From Sphingobacteriia bacterium (GTDB lineage: Bacteria > Bacteroidota > Bacteroidia > Bacteroidales > UBA7960): 39,558 bases of DNA. The first letter of the stretch is position 1. Every line of letters begins with the position of its first letter. Both the position numbers and the translations under genes were made by a program. Positions 1-8,085 of this stretch are shown piece after piece. The DNA is taken from positions 1 to 39,558 of the forward strand of contig JAABRR010000037.1 of assembly GCA_011390785.1 (NCBI GenBank), given 5' to 3'. A model generated the notes under the pieces. The model made no database searches and was not told where the DNA came from. It saw only the letters and a program-made list of their open reading frames with translations.

Positions 1-615
1 TGGGCTGGTTTTGTTAATACAAAAAGCGCATGGTACTACAATCCTTTTGATGTTTTTAAAACCACTACCCACGATAATATGGGGCGCAAGGTAGATGTGG
101 TAAATGAATACAAGGATATGGAGCGCATAAGTCGCGATGCCCGGGATAATATTCTTGGCGTTCAGGCACAGATGTGGAGCGAAACTATACACGGAAGCGA
201 TATGCTTGAATATTATCTGCTTCCCAAACTGGCCGGTTTTGCGGAAACTGCATGGGCTAAAGAAAGAATCTGGGAAACGACTGCCAATGCATCTTTAATG
301 CAACAACAGGCAAACGAGCAATGGAATGTTTTTGCCAATACTTTGGCGAAGAGAGAGCTGCCTCGTTTGGCTACTCTTTTTGGTGGCTATACTTATCGAA
401 TCCCACTTCCGGGCGCCATTATCGAAAATGGCACACTGAAGGCCAACATTGAATTCCCTGGTTTGGAAATCCGGTTTACCACCGATAATTCTGAGCCAAC
501 CGCAAATTCGACTCTCTATAAGGAGCCGGTTACTGTTGGAGATCAGCCTGTTAAACTGGCTGCTTTCGATAAGGCAGGGAATAAAAGCAGGGTTGTTTAT
601 ATTAATCCAATCTAA
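1..615 (+). CDS. Beta-N-acetylhexosaminidase, GH20, C-terminal part (5' end outside window)
   Basis: The reading frame is open from the first base, so only the last 204 residues are present. The visible part is the end of the GH20 barrel: ILGVQAQMWSETI followed by LEYYLLPKLAGFAETAWA matches the substrate-binding Trp/Glu strand and the last barrel helix of the family. It is followed by a short beta-sandwich with FTTDNSEPTANSTLYKEP, the chitobiase/HEX C-terminal type module also seen in the two larger enzymes downstream. GH20 enzymes remove terminal beta-linked GlcNAc or GalNAc using a substrate-assisted mechanism; the catalytic Asp-Glu pair must lie left of the window. The next gene begins 19 bases after the stop on the same strand, so it is probably part of the same operon. 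Signal peptide and cell location cannot be judged. Confidence 0.9.
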   Translation, partial: WAGFVNTKSAWYYNPFDVFKTTTHDNMGRKVDVVNEYKDMERISRDARDNILGVQAQMWSETIHGSDMLEYYLLPKLAGFAETAWAKERIWETTANASLMQQQANEQWNVFANTLAKRELPRLATLFGGYTYRIPLPGAIIENGTLKANIEFPGLEIRFTTDNSEPTANSTLYKEPVTVGDQPVKLAAFDKAGNKSRVVYINPI

Positions 616-634
616 TTCATTTAATCAAAAAACA

Positions 635-2470
635 ATGGTACTTCCTCCTACAAATTACAGGTATCATCTTTTGGTAAAATGGGCTGTTTTTTTCTTTGCT
701 TTTCTTATGATTAGTCCGGCAAAGGCCCAGCAATTGGATGATAGCTGGGAAACACTTCGCAGCAGGGCTTATCCGCAATGGTTCAAAGACGCCAAGCTGG
801 GCATATTTATCCATTGGGGTGTTTATTCAGTGCCTTCCTACGGTGGACCTGAATCTTATGCCGAGTGGTATCTGCGTGGTTTACAAGCCGGAGCACAAAA
901 CCGCATCGATTTCATGAAGAACTACTATGGAGAAAACTTTACCTATGAAGATTTTGCCCCATTATGGAAAGCCGAGCTTTTTGATGCCAACGAGTGGGCG
1001 CAGATTTTCGAAAATGCCGGCGCCAAATACATCATACTGGTTTCCAAACATCATGATGGATTTTGTTTGTGGCCCAGCGAGCACCAGCCCGGCTGGAACA
1101 GTGTAGATGTTGGTCCCAGGCGCGATATTGTGGGGGAGCTGGAACAAGCAACACGTGCGCGCGATATCCGTTTTGGACTTTATTATTCGCTGGCCGAATG
1201 GAATCATCCGCTGCACAGATGGTACACCGACCCACACGATTCCATCCATGACTATATCCATCAGTATATGATTCCCCAGTTTAAGGACCTGATAGGAACC
1301 TATAAGCCTGATTTGCTTTTCACAGATGGAGAGTGGTTCAACAGTGCCGAAGACTGGAATGCACGACAGCTCATTTCCTGGTATTACAACCTGGTGGGGC
1401 CCGATGCCATTGTTAACGACCGTTGGGGGCATGGCAGTAATATCGGGTACATAACGCCGGAATATAGCTCAGGCGGCATTAATACTGACCGTCCGTGGGC
1501 CGAAGTGCGCGGACTGGGCCGTTCTTTTGGCCTAAACCGCAACGAAAAACTCGATGCCTACATGACACCCCGCAAATTGATCCATCTTTTTGCACGAACG
1601 GTTTCTTATGGCGGCGGACTTACCATCAATGTGGGCCCGGGTGCCGATGGGAAAATTCCCCTTCTGCAACAGGAAAGGATCGAAGCCCTGGGAAGCTGGA
1701 TAAAAACAAACGAAGAAGCCATTTACGCTTCAACACAGTGGGAAAGAGCCGGCGAATACAAGCAGGTTACCTTGCAGAGAACCGATTCTGTTATTGATTT
1801 TAACTGGGTAAGAAATTCGCCCGGTTATCCTATTGTAGAAGACCATTTTAATGCAGAATGGAATGGTTTCATCATGGCTGATCATACCGAAGAGTATGTG
1901 TTTTCTGCCAGGGTTGATGATGGTATGCGGCTTTTTATAGATGGTGAGCTTGTTCTCGATATGTGGGAACAAAATGGTGAAGGAACCGATTCGGAAGCCA
2001 TGCGTGAAGAAAATGAAACTTCTGGTAACGGAAAGATCCTTCTTCAAAAGGGTCGAAAGTATCTCATCAGAATAGAGTATCAGGAAAATCTTCAAAATGC
2101 GGCTATTCAGCTATTCTGGGAAAGCCCGTCTGGAGAGAAAGAGATCGTTCCTATGGAAAATCTTTTCACTTCAGCTGCATCCGATGCAGAAAATGGACTA
2201 AATGCCATTTACACATCGCAAAGACAACATGTGGCCTACACTCGCAACCATGGTAATTTGTATGCCATCAGCTTCGAATGGCCCGAAGAGCAGATGCTGC
2301 TACCCATTCCCCGTCCCGATGCCAATACCCGCATAACCTTGCTGGGGCGCGAAGGCGAACTCCCGTGGAAATACCAGAACGGAAACCTGATCATTGATAC
2401 TTCTGCAGTAAAATATGGCGAAATGCCCGGACATGATGCATGGACTTTTAAAATCGAAAACTATGAATAA
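635..2470 (+). CDS. Alpha-L-fucosidase, GH29, with embedded PA14 domain
   Basis: Exported GH29 enzyme, 611 residues, expected to release alpha-linked L-fucose with retention. The ATG at 635 is preferred to the longer open frame because it gives a signal peptide (hydrophobic stretch about residues 12-27, cleavage after AKA at 31). The catalytic barrel carries KLGIFIHWGVYSVP (54-67), KHHDGFCLW (138-146) and LLFTDGEW, where Asp231 is the likely nucleophile. Residues about 387-515 form a PA14-type beta module (YVFSARVDDGMRLFIDGELV), after which the usual GH29 C-terminal sandwich resumes (LYAISFEWPEEQMLLP). PA14 domains are commonly carbohydrate-binding, so a targeting role is inferred. The last 8 bases overlap the start of the next gene (ATGAATAA), which suggests translational coupling. 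Acid/base residue and linkage preference cannot be assigned from sequence alone. Confidence 0.93.
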   Translation: MVLPPTNYRYHLLVKWAVFFFAFLMISPAKAQQLDDSWETLRSRAYPQWFKDAKLGIFIHWGVYSVPSYGGPESYAEWYLRGLQAGAQNRIDFMKNYYGENFTYEDFAPLWKAELFDANEWAQIFENAGAKYIILVSKHHDGFCLWPSEHQPGWNSVDVGPRRDIVGELEQATRARDIRFGLYYSLAEWNHPLHRWYTDPHDSIHDYIHQYMIPQFKDLIGTYKPDLLFTDGEWFNSAEDWNARQLISWYYNLVGPDAIVNDRWGHGSNIGYITPEYSSGGINTDRPWAEVRGLGRSFGLNRNEKLDAYMTPRKLIHLFARTVSYGGGLTINVGPGADGKIPLLQQERIEALGSWIKTNEEAIYASTQWERAGEYKQVTLQRTDSVIDFNWVRNSPGYPIVEDHFNAEWNGFIMADHTEEYVFSARVDDGMRLFIDGELVLDMWEQNGEGTDSEAMREENETSGNGKILLQKGRKYLIRIEYQENLQNAAIQLFWESPSGEKEIVPMENLFTSAASDAENGLNAIYTSQRQHVAYTRNHGNLYAISFEWPEEQMLLPIPRPDANTRITLLGREGELPWKYQNGNLIIDTSAVKYGEMPGHDAWTFKIENYE

Positions 2471-4790
2471 GCTAACGATCATTTCAATTATTTCTCTCGC
2501 ACTTTTGCTGATAAACTCTTGTAAGTCAGATCAGGATAATAATGCGATCAGCCTGATCCCCCAACCTGTAGCCATAGATCAAACGGGCGATGGGTTTACC
2601 ATTTCACGGCAAACAGCTGTTTCTTACAATGACGAATCTCTGCACCAAGCCGCACATCTCGTTGCTGATCTGTGGGAAGGATATTTAGGCTTTGCCCCCA
2701 GGATTCTTCATCATCCTGTTGATGAAGATTCCGGAAAAATTGACCTGGTAATCGTTGATCAATATGTGAGCGAATGGGGTGATGAAGGATACGAACTTAC
2801 CGTGAACAGCGGAGGTATTGAAATAAAGGGCAATACTCCTGCCGGCGTTTTTTACGGTGCCCAAACGTTGAACCAGCTTTTAAGTACATCAACCCAGGGC
2901 AATCTGCCGGGGGTGAAAATTACTGATAATCCCAGGTTTTCATACAGGGGGTTGCATCTTGATGTTTCCCGCCATTTTATACCTATTGACTTTATCTACG
3001 AGTTGATCGACTATATGGCCATGCACAAACTGAATGTTTTTCACTGGCATCTGATTGATGATCAGGGGTGGCGTTTAGAAATCAAAGGATACCCTAAACT
3101 TACCGAAGTGGGTGCGTGGCGGGTGGATATGAGCGATCGTCACTGGAATGACCGCCCGCTGGTAAATGACCCGGCCAATGCCACTTATGGTGGATTTTAC
3201 ACCCAGGATGAAGTCAAAGGCCTGGTAGCTTATGCTGCAGAACGCAACATTACCGTAATGCCCGAAATAGAAATGCCAGCCCACGTAATGTCGGCACTGG
3301 CAGCTTATCCTGAATATTCGTGTACCGGCGAAAATCTGGGTGTGCCTCCAGGCGGAGTGTGGCCTATTACCCATATTTATTGCGCAGGGAAAGAGGAAAC
3401 CTTCCATTTTCTGGAAGATGTTTTAACCGAAGTAATGGCTATTTTCCCATCTGAATTTATTCATATTGGCGGCGACGAAGCCGATAAAACCAACTGGAAA
3501 AGTTGTGATGCCTGCCAGGCAAGAATTGCAAGCGAAGGACTGGCCGATGAGCATGAGCTGCAAAGTTATTTTATACATCGCATAGAAGAATTTCTTAATG
3601 CCAACGGCAGGAAGTTAATCGGGTGGGATGAAATTCTGGAAGGAGGGCTGGCCCCCAATGCTTCAGTAATGTCCTGGCGCGGAGAACAAGGGGGTATTGA
3701 TGCTGCCAAAATGGGTCATACCGTTGTAATGACTCCCGGCAGCCATTGTTATTTTGATCATTACCAGGGAGATCCCGCACTCGAACCCCTTGCAATTGGT
3801 GGTTATACAACGCTGGCAAAAGTTTATTCCTACGAGCCGGTACCTACTGCACTATCAGCAGAAGAAGCCAAGCTTGTTCTGGGTGCCCAGGCCAATGTCT
3901 GGACAGAATACATTCCCGAGCCTGACCATGCTGAGTATATGATTTTCCCAAGGTTGGCCGCACTGTCTGAAGTCTTGTGGTCGCCGGCATCGTTAAGAGA
4001 CTGGGGCGATTTTTCTCAAAGAATGAAAGACCAATACAAAAGATACGACCACATGGGGATTAATTATTCCCTGAGTGCCTTTCAGGTTTCGGCAATTCCT
4101 GAAATGGATGCTGAAAACAAAACCCTGCTCGTAAAGCTCGAATCTGAAGTTCATGAGCCGTTAATTCGTTACACCCTCGATGGAACAAGGCCCACCTCAG
4201 AATCTCCCGTGTATGATGGAGCCGTGAATATTTCTGAAACCAGTACCCTTACAGCCTCTGTTTTCGATAGCGATAAGCCCATGAATCAGTTTATGGTGCG
4301 TGACTACCTGATACACAAGGGGTTTGCTGCTGATCTGGAACTAACCTACCCGAATAGTGAGCAATACTCCGGTCAGGGTTCCTATACCCTTGTAAACGGT
4401 ATTAATGGCACCAAAAGTTTTTCTGATGGCAGCTGGCTGGGATTTCTGGGCAATGATCTGGTTGCAGATCTCGATCTGGGCGAAACAACCGATATTGGTT
4501 CCATTAAGGTAGATGCCCTTCAAAACAATGGCTCGTGGATATTCTACCCCCGGTGGGTTCAGTTTGAAGTATCTGCTGATGGAGAAAACTACACTCTTCT
4601 GGAAAGGGTGGAGAATGCCATTAGCTCTGCAGAACCCCTGCCACAAACCCAGTGGTTTGCTACGGAAAAGGCAGCAGCCGACGTTCGATATGTAAGGGTA
4701 ACGGCCAAAAGTCTGGGTGTTTGTCCTACCGGCCATTCAGGCGAAGGAGAAAACTGTTGGATGTTTGTTAGCGAAATTGTAGTGGAGTGA
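2463..4790 (+). CDS. Beta-N-acetylhexosaminidase, GH20 lipoprotein with CHB_HEX_C-like and F5/8C modules
   Basis: A 775-residue exported lipoprotein. The start at 2463 gives a signal sequence ending in the lipobox LINSC (Cys20). An N-terminal GH20b-type domain (about 28-155) precedes the barrel: YRGLHLDVSRHF (161-172), HWHLIDDQGWRLEIK (194-208) and IHIGGDEA with the catalytic pair Asp338-Glu339. A small sandwich follows (IRYTLDGTRPTSESPVYDG, about 568-586) and then an F5/8 type C (CBM32-like) domain from about 620 to the end. The mature enzyme probably sits on the outer membrane and removes terminal beta-HexNAc, with the CBM keeping it at the glycan. The start overlaps the fucosidase stop by 8 bases. 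It is closely related to the monodomain GH20 at 15314. Whether GlcNAc or GalNAc is preferred is not readable here. Confidence 0.94.
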   Translation: MNKLTIISIISLALLLINSCKSDQDNNAISLIPQPVAIDQTGDGFTISRQTAVSYNDESLHQAAHLVADLWEGYLGFAPRILHHPVDEDSGKIDLVIVDQYVSEWGDEGYELTVNSGGIEIKGNTPAGVFYGAQTLNQLLSTSTQGNLPGVKITDNPRFSYRGLHLDVSRHFIPIDFIYELIDYMAMHKLNVFHWHLIDDQGWRLEIKGYPKLTEVGAWRVDMSDRHWNDRPLVNDPANATYGGFYTQDEVKGLVAYAAERNITVMPEIEMPAHVMSALAAYPEYSCTGENLGVPPGGVWPITHIYCAGKEETFHFLEDVLTEVMAIFPSEFIHIGGDEADKTNWKSCDACQARIASEGLADEHELQSYFIHRIEEFLNANGRKLIGWDEILEGGLAPNASVMSWRGEQGGIDAAKMGHTVVMTPGSHCYFDHYQGDPALEPLAIGGYTTLAKVYSYEPVPTALSAEEAKLVLGAQANVWTEYIPEPDHAEYMIFPRLAALSEVLWSPASLRDWGDFSQRMKDQYKRYDHMGINYSLSAFQVSAIPEMDAENKTLLVKLESEVHEPLIRYTLDGTRPTSESPVYDGAVNISETSTLTASVFDSDKPMNQFMVRDYLIHKGFAADLELTYPNSEQYSGQGSYTLVNGINGTKSFSDGSWLGFLGNDLVADLDLGETTDIGSIKVDALQNNGSWIFYPRWVQFEVSADGENYTLLERVENAISSAEPLPQTQWFATEKAAADVRYVRVTAKSLGVCPTGHSGEGENCWMFVSEIVVE

Positions 4791-4803
4791 ATTGATTTCT
4801 AGA

Positions 4804-5463
4804 ATGAAGAAGGACATTTTGAAAAACCTTGACATGGAAAGGATATTCCTTTCTGAAAAAAGCCTTGCCGCAGTTTCTGAGACGTTGGATAAGCTTGGGA
4901 AGAGTGAAATCAGCACCATCAACTGGCCCGAATTTCCTTATGCCCCCAATGTGAAATTTGCCATGGCCTGGGATGAAGATCATTTCTTTCTTAAATTTTT
5001 TGTAAATGAACAGCATGCTGCGGCCATTACCGATTTTAACAACGGGCCGGTATGGGAAGATAGCTGTTGCGAGTTTTTTTGTGCTTTTGATGATCGGGGC
5101 TATTATAATCTTGAGACCAATTGCATTGGCGCTCAGTTATTTTGCTGGCAGGGAAAAGACGGTGAAAAACAACAGGGTTCTGATGAAATAATCTCAACCA
5201 TTCAAAGAAAATCATCTTTAGGCAGTGTGGCTCCCATCTCTATGAAAGAGGATGTAGAGTGGGATTTGGTGATTAGAATACCAGTCACCGCATTTTTCAA
5301 ACATAAGGGATTGAAATTGTTTTCGGGCATGCATTTTACTGCCAACTTTTACAAATGTGGTGATAAAACCGACGTACCCCATTTTGTTTCGTGGAATGCC
5401 ATAGAAGTTGCTAAACCCGATTTTCATCAGCAAAAATACTTCGGACAGGTTTTTCTTAAGTAA
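4804..5463 (+). CDS. CBM9/DOMON-like carbohydrate-binding protein, no signal peptide
   Basis: A 219-residue protein resembling the carbohydrate-binding family 9-like (DOMON-like) beta-sandwich proteins of Bacteroidota sugar loci. Recognisable features are INWPEFPYAPNVKFAMAWD, FFLKFFVNE, VWEDSCCEFFCAFDD with YYNLETNCIGA, and a C-terminal HFVSWNAIE segment. An in-frame TTG exists at 4792, but the ATG at 4804 is the more likely start, 13 bases after the GH20 stop; a later ATG at 4834 is also possible. No hydrophobic leader is present, so the protein is predicted to stay in the cytoplasm, unlike the exported hydrolases around it. In family members the domain binds sugars or haem; no catalytic residues are recognised. 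It closes the first run of genes before the regulator promoter. The exact ligand is unknown. Confidence 0.75.
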   Translation: MKKDILKNLDMERIFLSEKSLAAVSETLDKLGKSEISTINWPEFPYAPNVKFAMAWDEDHFFLKFFVNEQHAAAITDFNNGPVWEDSCCEFFCAFDDRGYYNLETNCIGAQLFCWQGKDGEKQQGSDEIISTIQRKSSLGSVAPISMKEDVEWDLVIRIPVTAFFKHKGLKLFSGMHFTANFYKCGDKTDVPHFVSWNAIEVAKPDFHQQKYFGQVFLK

Positions 5464-5576
5464 TTACTGAAAAAAGCTGGGTTAAAAGATTTTTTATTTC
5501 TGTCATATTCTTTTGATTATCAAAAGATATAAGCCTGCGACAATATGGGTAAAAGTTTGCAATTTTTTTAATTAAA

Positions 5577-5594
5577 ATCTAAATCGGTTTAGAT
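5577..5594. promoter_or_regulatory. LacI-family operator upstream of the regulator gene
   Basis: ATCTAAA-TCGG-TTTAGAT is a perfect 7-bp inverted repeat around a 4-base centre containing CG, the usual form of LacI/GalR-family operators. It ends 7 bases before the -7 box at 5602, so a bound repressor would cover the upstream half of the promoter. Autoregulation of the lacI-MFS operon is inferred. Confidence 0.72.
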
Positions 5595-5601
5595 ATTTTT
5601 T

Positions 5602-5609
5602 TATATTTG
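5602..5609 (+). promoter_or_regulatory. Bacteroidota -7 box for the lacI-MFS operon
   Basis: TATATTTG matches the Bacteroidota primary-sigma -7 consensus TAnnTTTG exactly and is followed by a C, as is usual. It lies 22 bases before the ATG at 5631. No good -33 TTTG is seen at the expected distance; the operator occupies that area. Confidence 0.6.
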
Positions 5610-5630
5610 CATCCTGACAAGCTAATTATA

Positions 5631-6662
5631 ATGACCAAGAAAACATCACTTGCCGATATTGCAAAAAGTCTTGGTGTTTCCAAAACGCTGGTTTCACTTG
5701 TTGTCAACAACAAGGGGGATGCTCACGGCATTAGTCTGGAAACACAGGAAAGGGTGCGTGAAAAGGTTCGTGAACTCAACTATGAGCCCAATGCCCTGGC
5801 CCGTGGATTTCGCACAGGGAAAACAAATACCATAGGACTGATCGTTTCTGATATTTCAAACCGATTTTTTGCGCGCATAGCCCGAAATATTGAAGATTAT
5901 GCCTGGCAAAATGGCTACACGGTTGTAATTTGCAGCACAGAAGAGAACGTTACCAAGGAAAAGCAGCAGATCCGATTACTAAGAGATAAAAAAATTGACG
6001 GCCTTATCGTGTCAACATCGCAGGATGGTTCAGAATTTTTTGACAGGTTAACCGAAGCCGGGCTACCCCTGGTTTTAATCGACAGGGTCTTTGAAGGTAT
6101 GAAATCTCCCAATGTTTCTGTTGATAATTTTGGTGGCGGGCGCATAGCTGCCAGGCATTTGTTAACCCAAGGTATTAATAAAGCCGCCCTTATTGGCATT
6201 TCACCAGATCATATTTCTACGATTACCGACCGGATGAAAGGTTTTGAATCGGCACTCCTTGAAGAAAATATTGAAATTCCTGCCGAATGGAAAATCAGGG
6301 CCCCTTTTGAAGAGATAGAAGTTGTGATCAAAGAAAATCTGCAACGGTTTTATCAGCAGGGAACCATGCCCGAGGCCATCTTTACACTCAACAACAATCT
6401 TACATCTACCACATTACAAATTCTTCATAAACTCTCTATCAGGATCCCTGAAGAAATACTGCTGATTGGATTTGATGATGTGCTTTACTATGGTTTTACC
6501 CGGCCTACGATTTCGGCAATAGATCAGCCTGTTGATAAAATCAGCAAAAAGGCTTTTGATATGCTGCTCGATCAAATTAATGGAAAAGAAATACCTGAAA
6601 AATTACATTCAGTAATATTACCTGTAGATATATTAATTAGAGAATCATCTGTAAAAATTTAA
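5631..6662 (+). CDS. LacI/GalR-family transcriptional regulator
   Basis: A 343-residue regulator. The N-terminal helix-turn-helix reads TSLADIAKSLGVSKTLVSLVVNN without the wider context being unusual, followed by the hinge region NYEPNALARGFRTGKT and a periplasmic-binding-protein-like effector domain starting at TIGLIVSDISNRFF. A TTG at 5607 would extend the protein, but it lies inside the -7 box, so the ATG at 5631 is chosen. The stop is 4 bases before the MFS gene, indicating one transcript. The operator at 5577 supports autoregulation. The likely effector is the sugar, or its phosphate, released and imported by the neighbouring enzymes (GlcNAc, mannose or fucose). The identity of the inducer and the number of other operators are not known; no second copy of the same operator was found in the window. 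Confidence 0.92.
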   Translation: MTKKTSLADIAKSLGVSKTLVSLVVNNKGDAHGISLETQERVREKVRELNYEPNALARGFRTGKTNTIGLIVSDISNRFFARIARNIEDYAWQNGYTVVICSTEENVTKEKQQIRLLRDKKIDGLIVSTSQDGSEFFDRLTEAGLPLVLIDRVFEGMKSPNVSVDNFGGGRIAARHLLTQGINKAALIGISPDHISTITDRMKGFESALLEENIEIPAEWKIRAPFEEIEVVIKENLQRFYQQGTMPEAIFTLNNNLTSTTLQILHKLSIRIPEEILLIGFDDVLYYGFTRPTISAIDQPVDKISKKAFDMLLDQINGKEIPEKLHSVILPVDILIRESSVKI

Positions 6663-6666
6663 AAGT

Positions 6667-7845
6667 ATGGCAAAAAACAAAACATTTCCTATTTTTCTTG
6701 CATTCCTGGCTATGGGCTTTGGCGATGTTGTCGGACCACTGGTATCTTTGGTAAAAGACTCCTTTGAAGTCTCTAACTTTGTAGCTTCATTGATGACTAC
6801 CAGTGGGTTCATCATGTTTGGTGTTCTGTCTATCCCAATGGGTGTTTTCCAGGATAAGAAGGGTAAAAAGTTTATTTTAAGTTTGGGGCTTACCATTGCT
6901 TTGCTGGGTTTGATTATTCCTATTCTTTTTGGGATGTATGGGCCGATGGTAGAACTTGAACCCGATTCAAATACCAGGCTTTATGCACTTTTTGTTTCTG
7001 TTTTTATGCTTGGAGCAGGTGCTACAACACTGCAGGTATCAGGAAATCCTATTATGCGCGATGTTTCGGAAGAAGGACAGTACTCAAGTAACCTGTCGTT
7101 GGGCCAGGCAATCAAGGCTATCGGTTCATCACTGGGGTTTCTGGTGCCCCCGGCGGTTGCCATCTGGTTTGGTCTCGACTGGACCATCCTTTTCCCCATG
7201 TTTGCCTTGATCATCCTTATTACCATAATTTGGGTAAATACTCTGAAAATCAATGAGAAGAGGATTCCTGACGGCAGGGTAGTAAATCTGGCTTCCAGTT
7301 TAAAACTGCTGGGCAACCCATTCGTTTTTCTCATGGTATTTGGTATTTTCCTGTACGTGGGTGCCGAAGTTTCCATGAGTGCTCAAATTCCCATCCTAAT
7401 GGATCAGGTTTATGGGTTGAGTGATTTCGGTTTATGGATGGCATGGGGCTTATTCTTTTTGCCCATCTTTTTAGCCCGGTTGGCAGGCGCCTACGTTTTA
7501 AAGGTTGTAAAGCCAGGGAAGTTTCTCATTTACACTGTTTTGCTGGCAGCCCTGGGTATGGTTATGCTTTTCTTTGGAAGCCAGTATTTCGCTTTCGCCG
7601 GGATATTTATGATAGGATTGGGGTTTGCCAATATTTTCCCGCTCATTTTTTCTATTACCGTAGATGCCATGCCCGAACGCACCAATGAACTTGCCGGTCT
7701 TATGGTAACTGCCATTGTGGGAGGGGCTATTGTACCACCCATTACCGGTGCGGTAGCAGATATCAATGTTCAGCTGGGATTTTTGGTACCCGCCATTTGT
7801 ATATTATATATTTTCTTCTTAGCGGTAAAATCAGTTAAGAGATAA
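6667..7845 (+). CDS. MFS sugar:H+ symporter (FucP/NagP/GlcP-like)
   Basis: A 392-residue inner-membrane protein with about 12 hydrophobic segments and a central cytoplasmic loop around residues 195-215 (KINEKRIPDGRVVNLA). The start FPIFLAFLAMGFGDVVGPLVS and the segment MGVFQDKKGKKF, a loop 2-3 signature, place it in the major facilitator superfamily, nearest to the fucose/glucose/GlcNAc:H+ symporters. It would bring a monosaccharide released in the periplasm or outside the cell into the cytoplasm. It is cotranscribed with the LacI regulator (4-base gap) and precedes a ROK kinase, a typical import-then-phosphorylate arrangement. The substrate cannot be told from sequence: GlcNAc fits the three GH20 enzymes, mannose fits GH92, and fucose fits GH29. 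Confidence 0.88.
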   Translation: MAKNKTFPIFLAFLAMGFGDVVGPLVSLVKDSFEVSNFVASLMTTSGFIMFGVLSIPMGVFQDKKGKKFILSLGLTIALLGLIIPILFGMYGPMVELEPDSNTRLYALFVSVFMLGAGATTLQVSGNPIMRDVSEEGQYSSNLSLGQAIKAIGSSLGFLVPPAVAIWFGLDWTILFPMFALIILITIIWVNTLKINEKRIPDGRVVNLASSLKLLGNPFVFLMVFGIFLYVGAEVSMSAQIPILMDQVYGLSDFGLWMAWGLFFLPIFLARLAGAYVLKVVKPGKFLIYTVLLAALGMVMLFFGSQYFAFAGIFMIGLGFANIFPLIFSITVDAMPERTNELAGLMVTAIVGGAIVPPITGAVADINVQLGFLVPAICILYIFFLAVKSVKR

Positions 7846-7923
7846 TATTCTCCTTTTCAGGTATTCAGGCTTTAGGTTGATAGACTTTAGGAATATGGCA
7901 GAATTTACTAAACATAGAAATGG

Positions 7924-7940
7924 TTAACCTGGCAGGTTAA
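7924..7940. promoter_or_regulatory. Perfect palindrome upstream of the ROK kinase gene
   Basis: TTAACCTG-G-CAGGTTAA is an 8-bp perfect inverted repeat around one base, in the 240-base gap between the MFS gene and the kinase start. No T-run follows on either strand, which argues against an intrinsic terminator and for a protein-binding site. It differs from the LacI operator at 5577, so a different regulator may be involved. Confidence 0.4.
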
Positions 7941-8085
7941 GGATATTTAAGTATAATAATATTGAACAAGGAAAAGTACCATATGGGTTGATTCTTTACT
8001 TTACGGAAATTCTAAAAGTCTTCAGCCTTCAGTCTATATAATCAGAGTATTTACGATGCTTTTTAACCCCAAATTCAACAAAAAA

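Noticed and set aside
449-634. Upstream extension of the fucosidase frame starting at 449
   Set aside because: It overlaps the end of the preceding GH20 gene in another frame and would bury the clear signal peptide that begins at 635.
962-1432. 156-codon open frame on the minus strand inside the fucosidase gene
   Set aside because: Antisense to a well-conserved GH29 domain, with no recognisable domain; a shadow of codon bias.
5556-5559. TTTG as the -33 element of the lacI promoter
   Set aside because: It lies over 40 bases from the -7 box, more than twice the expected spacing.
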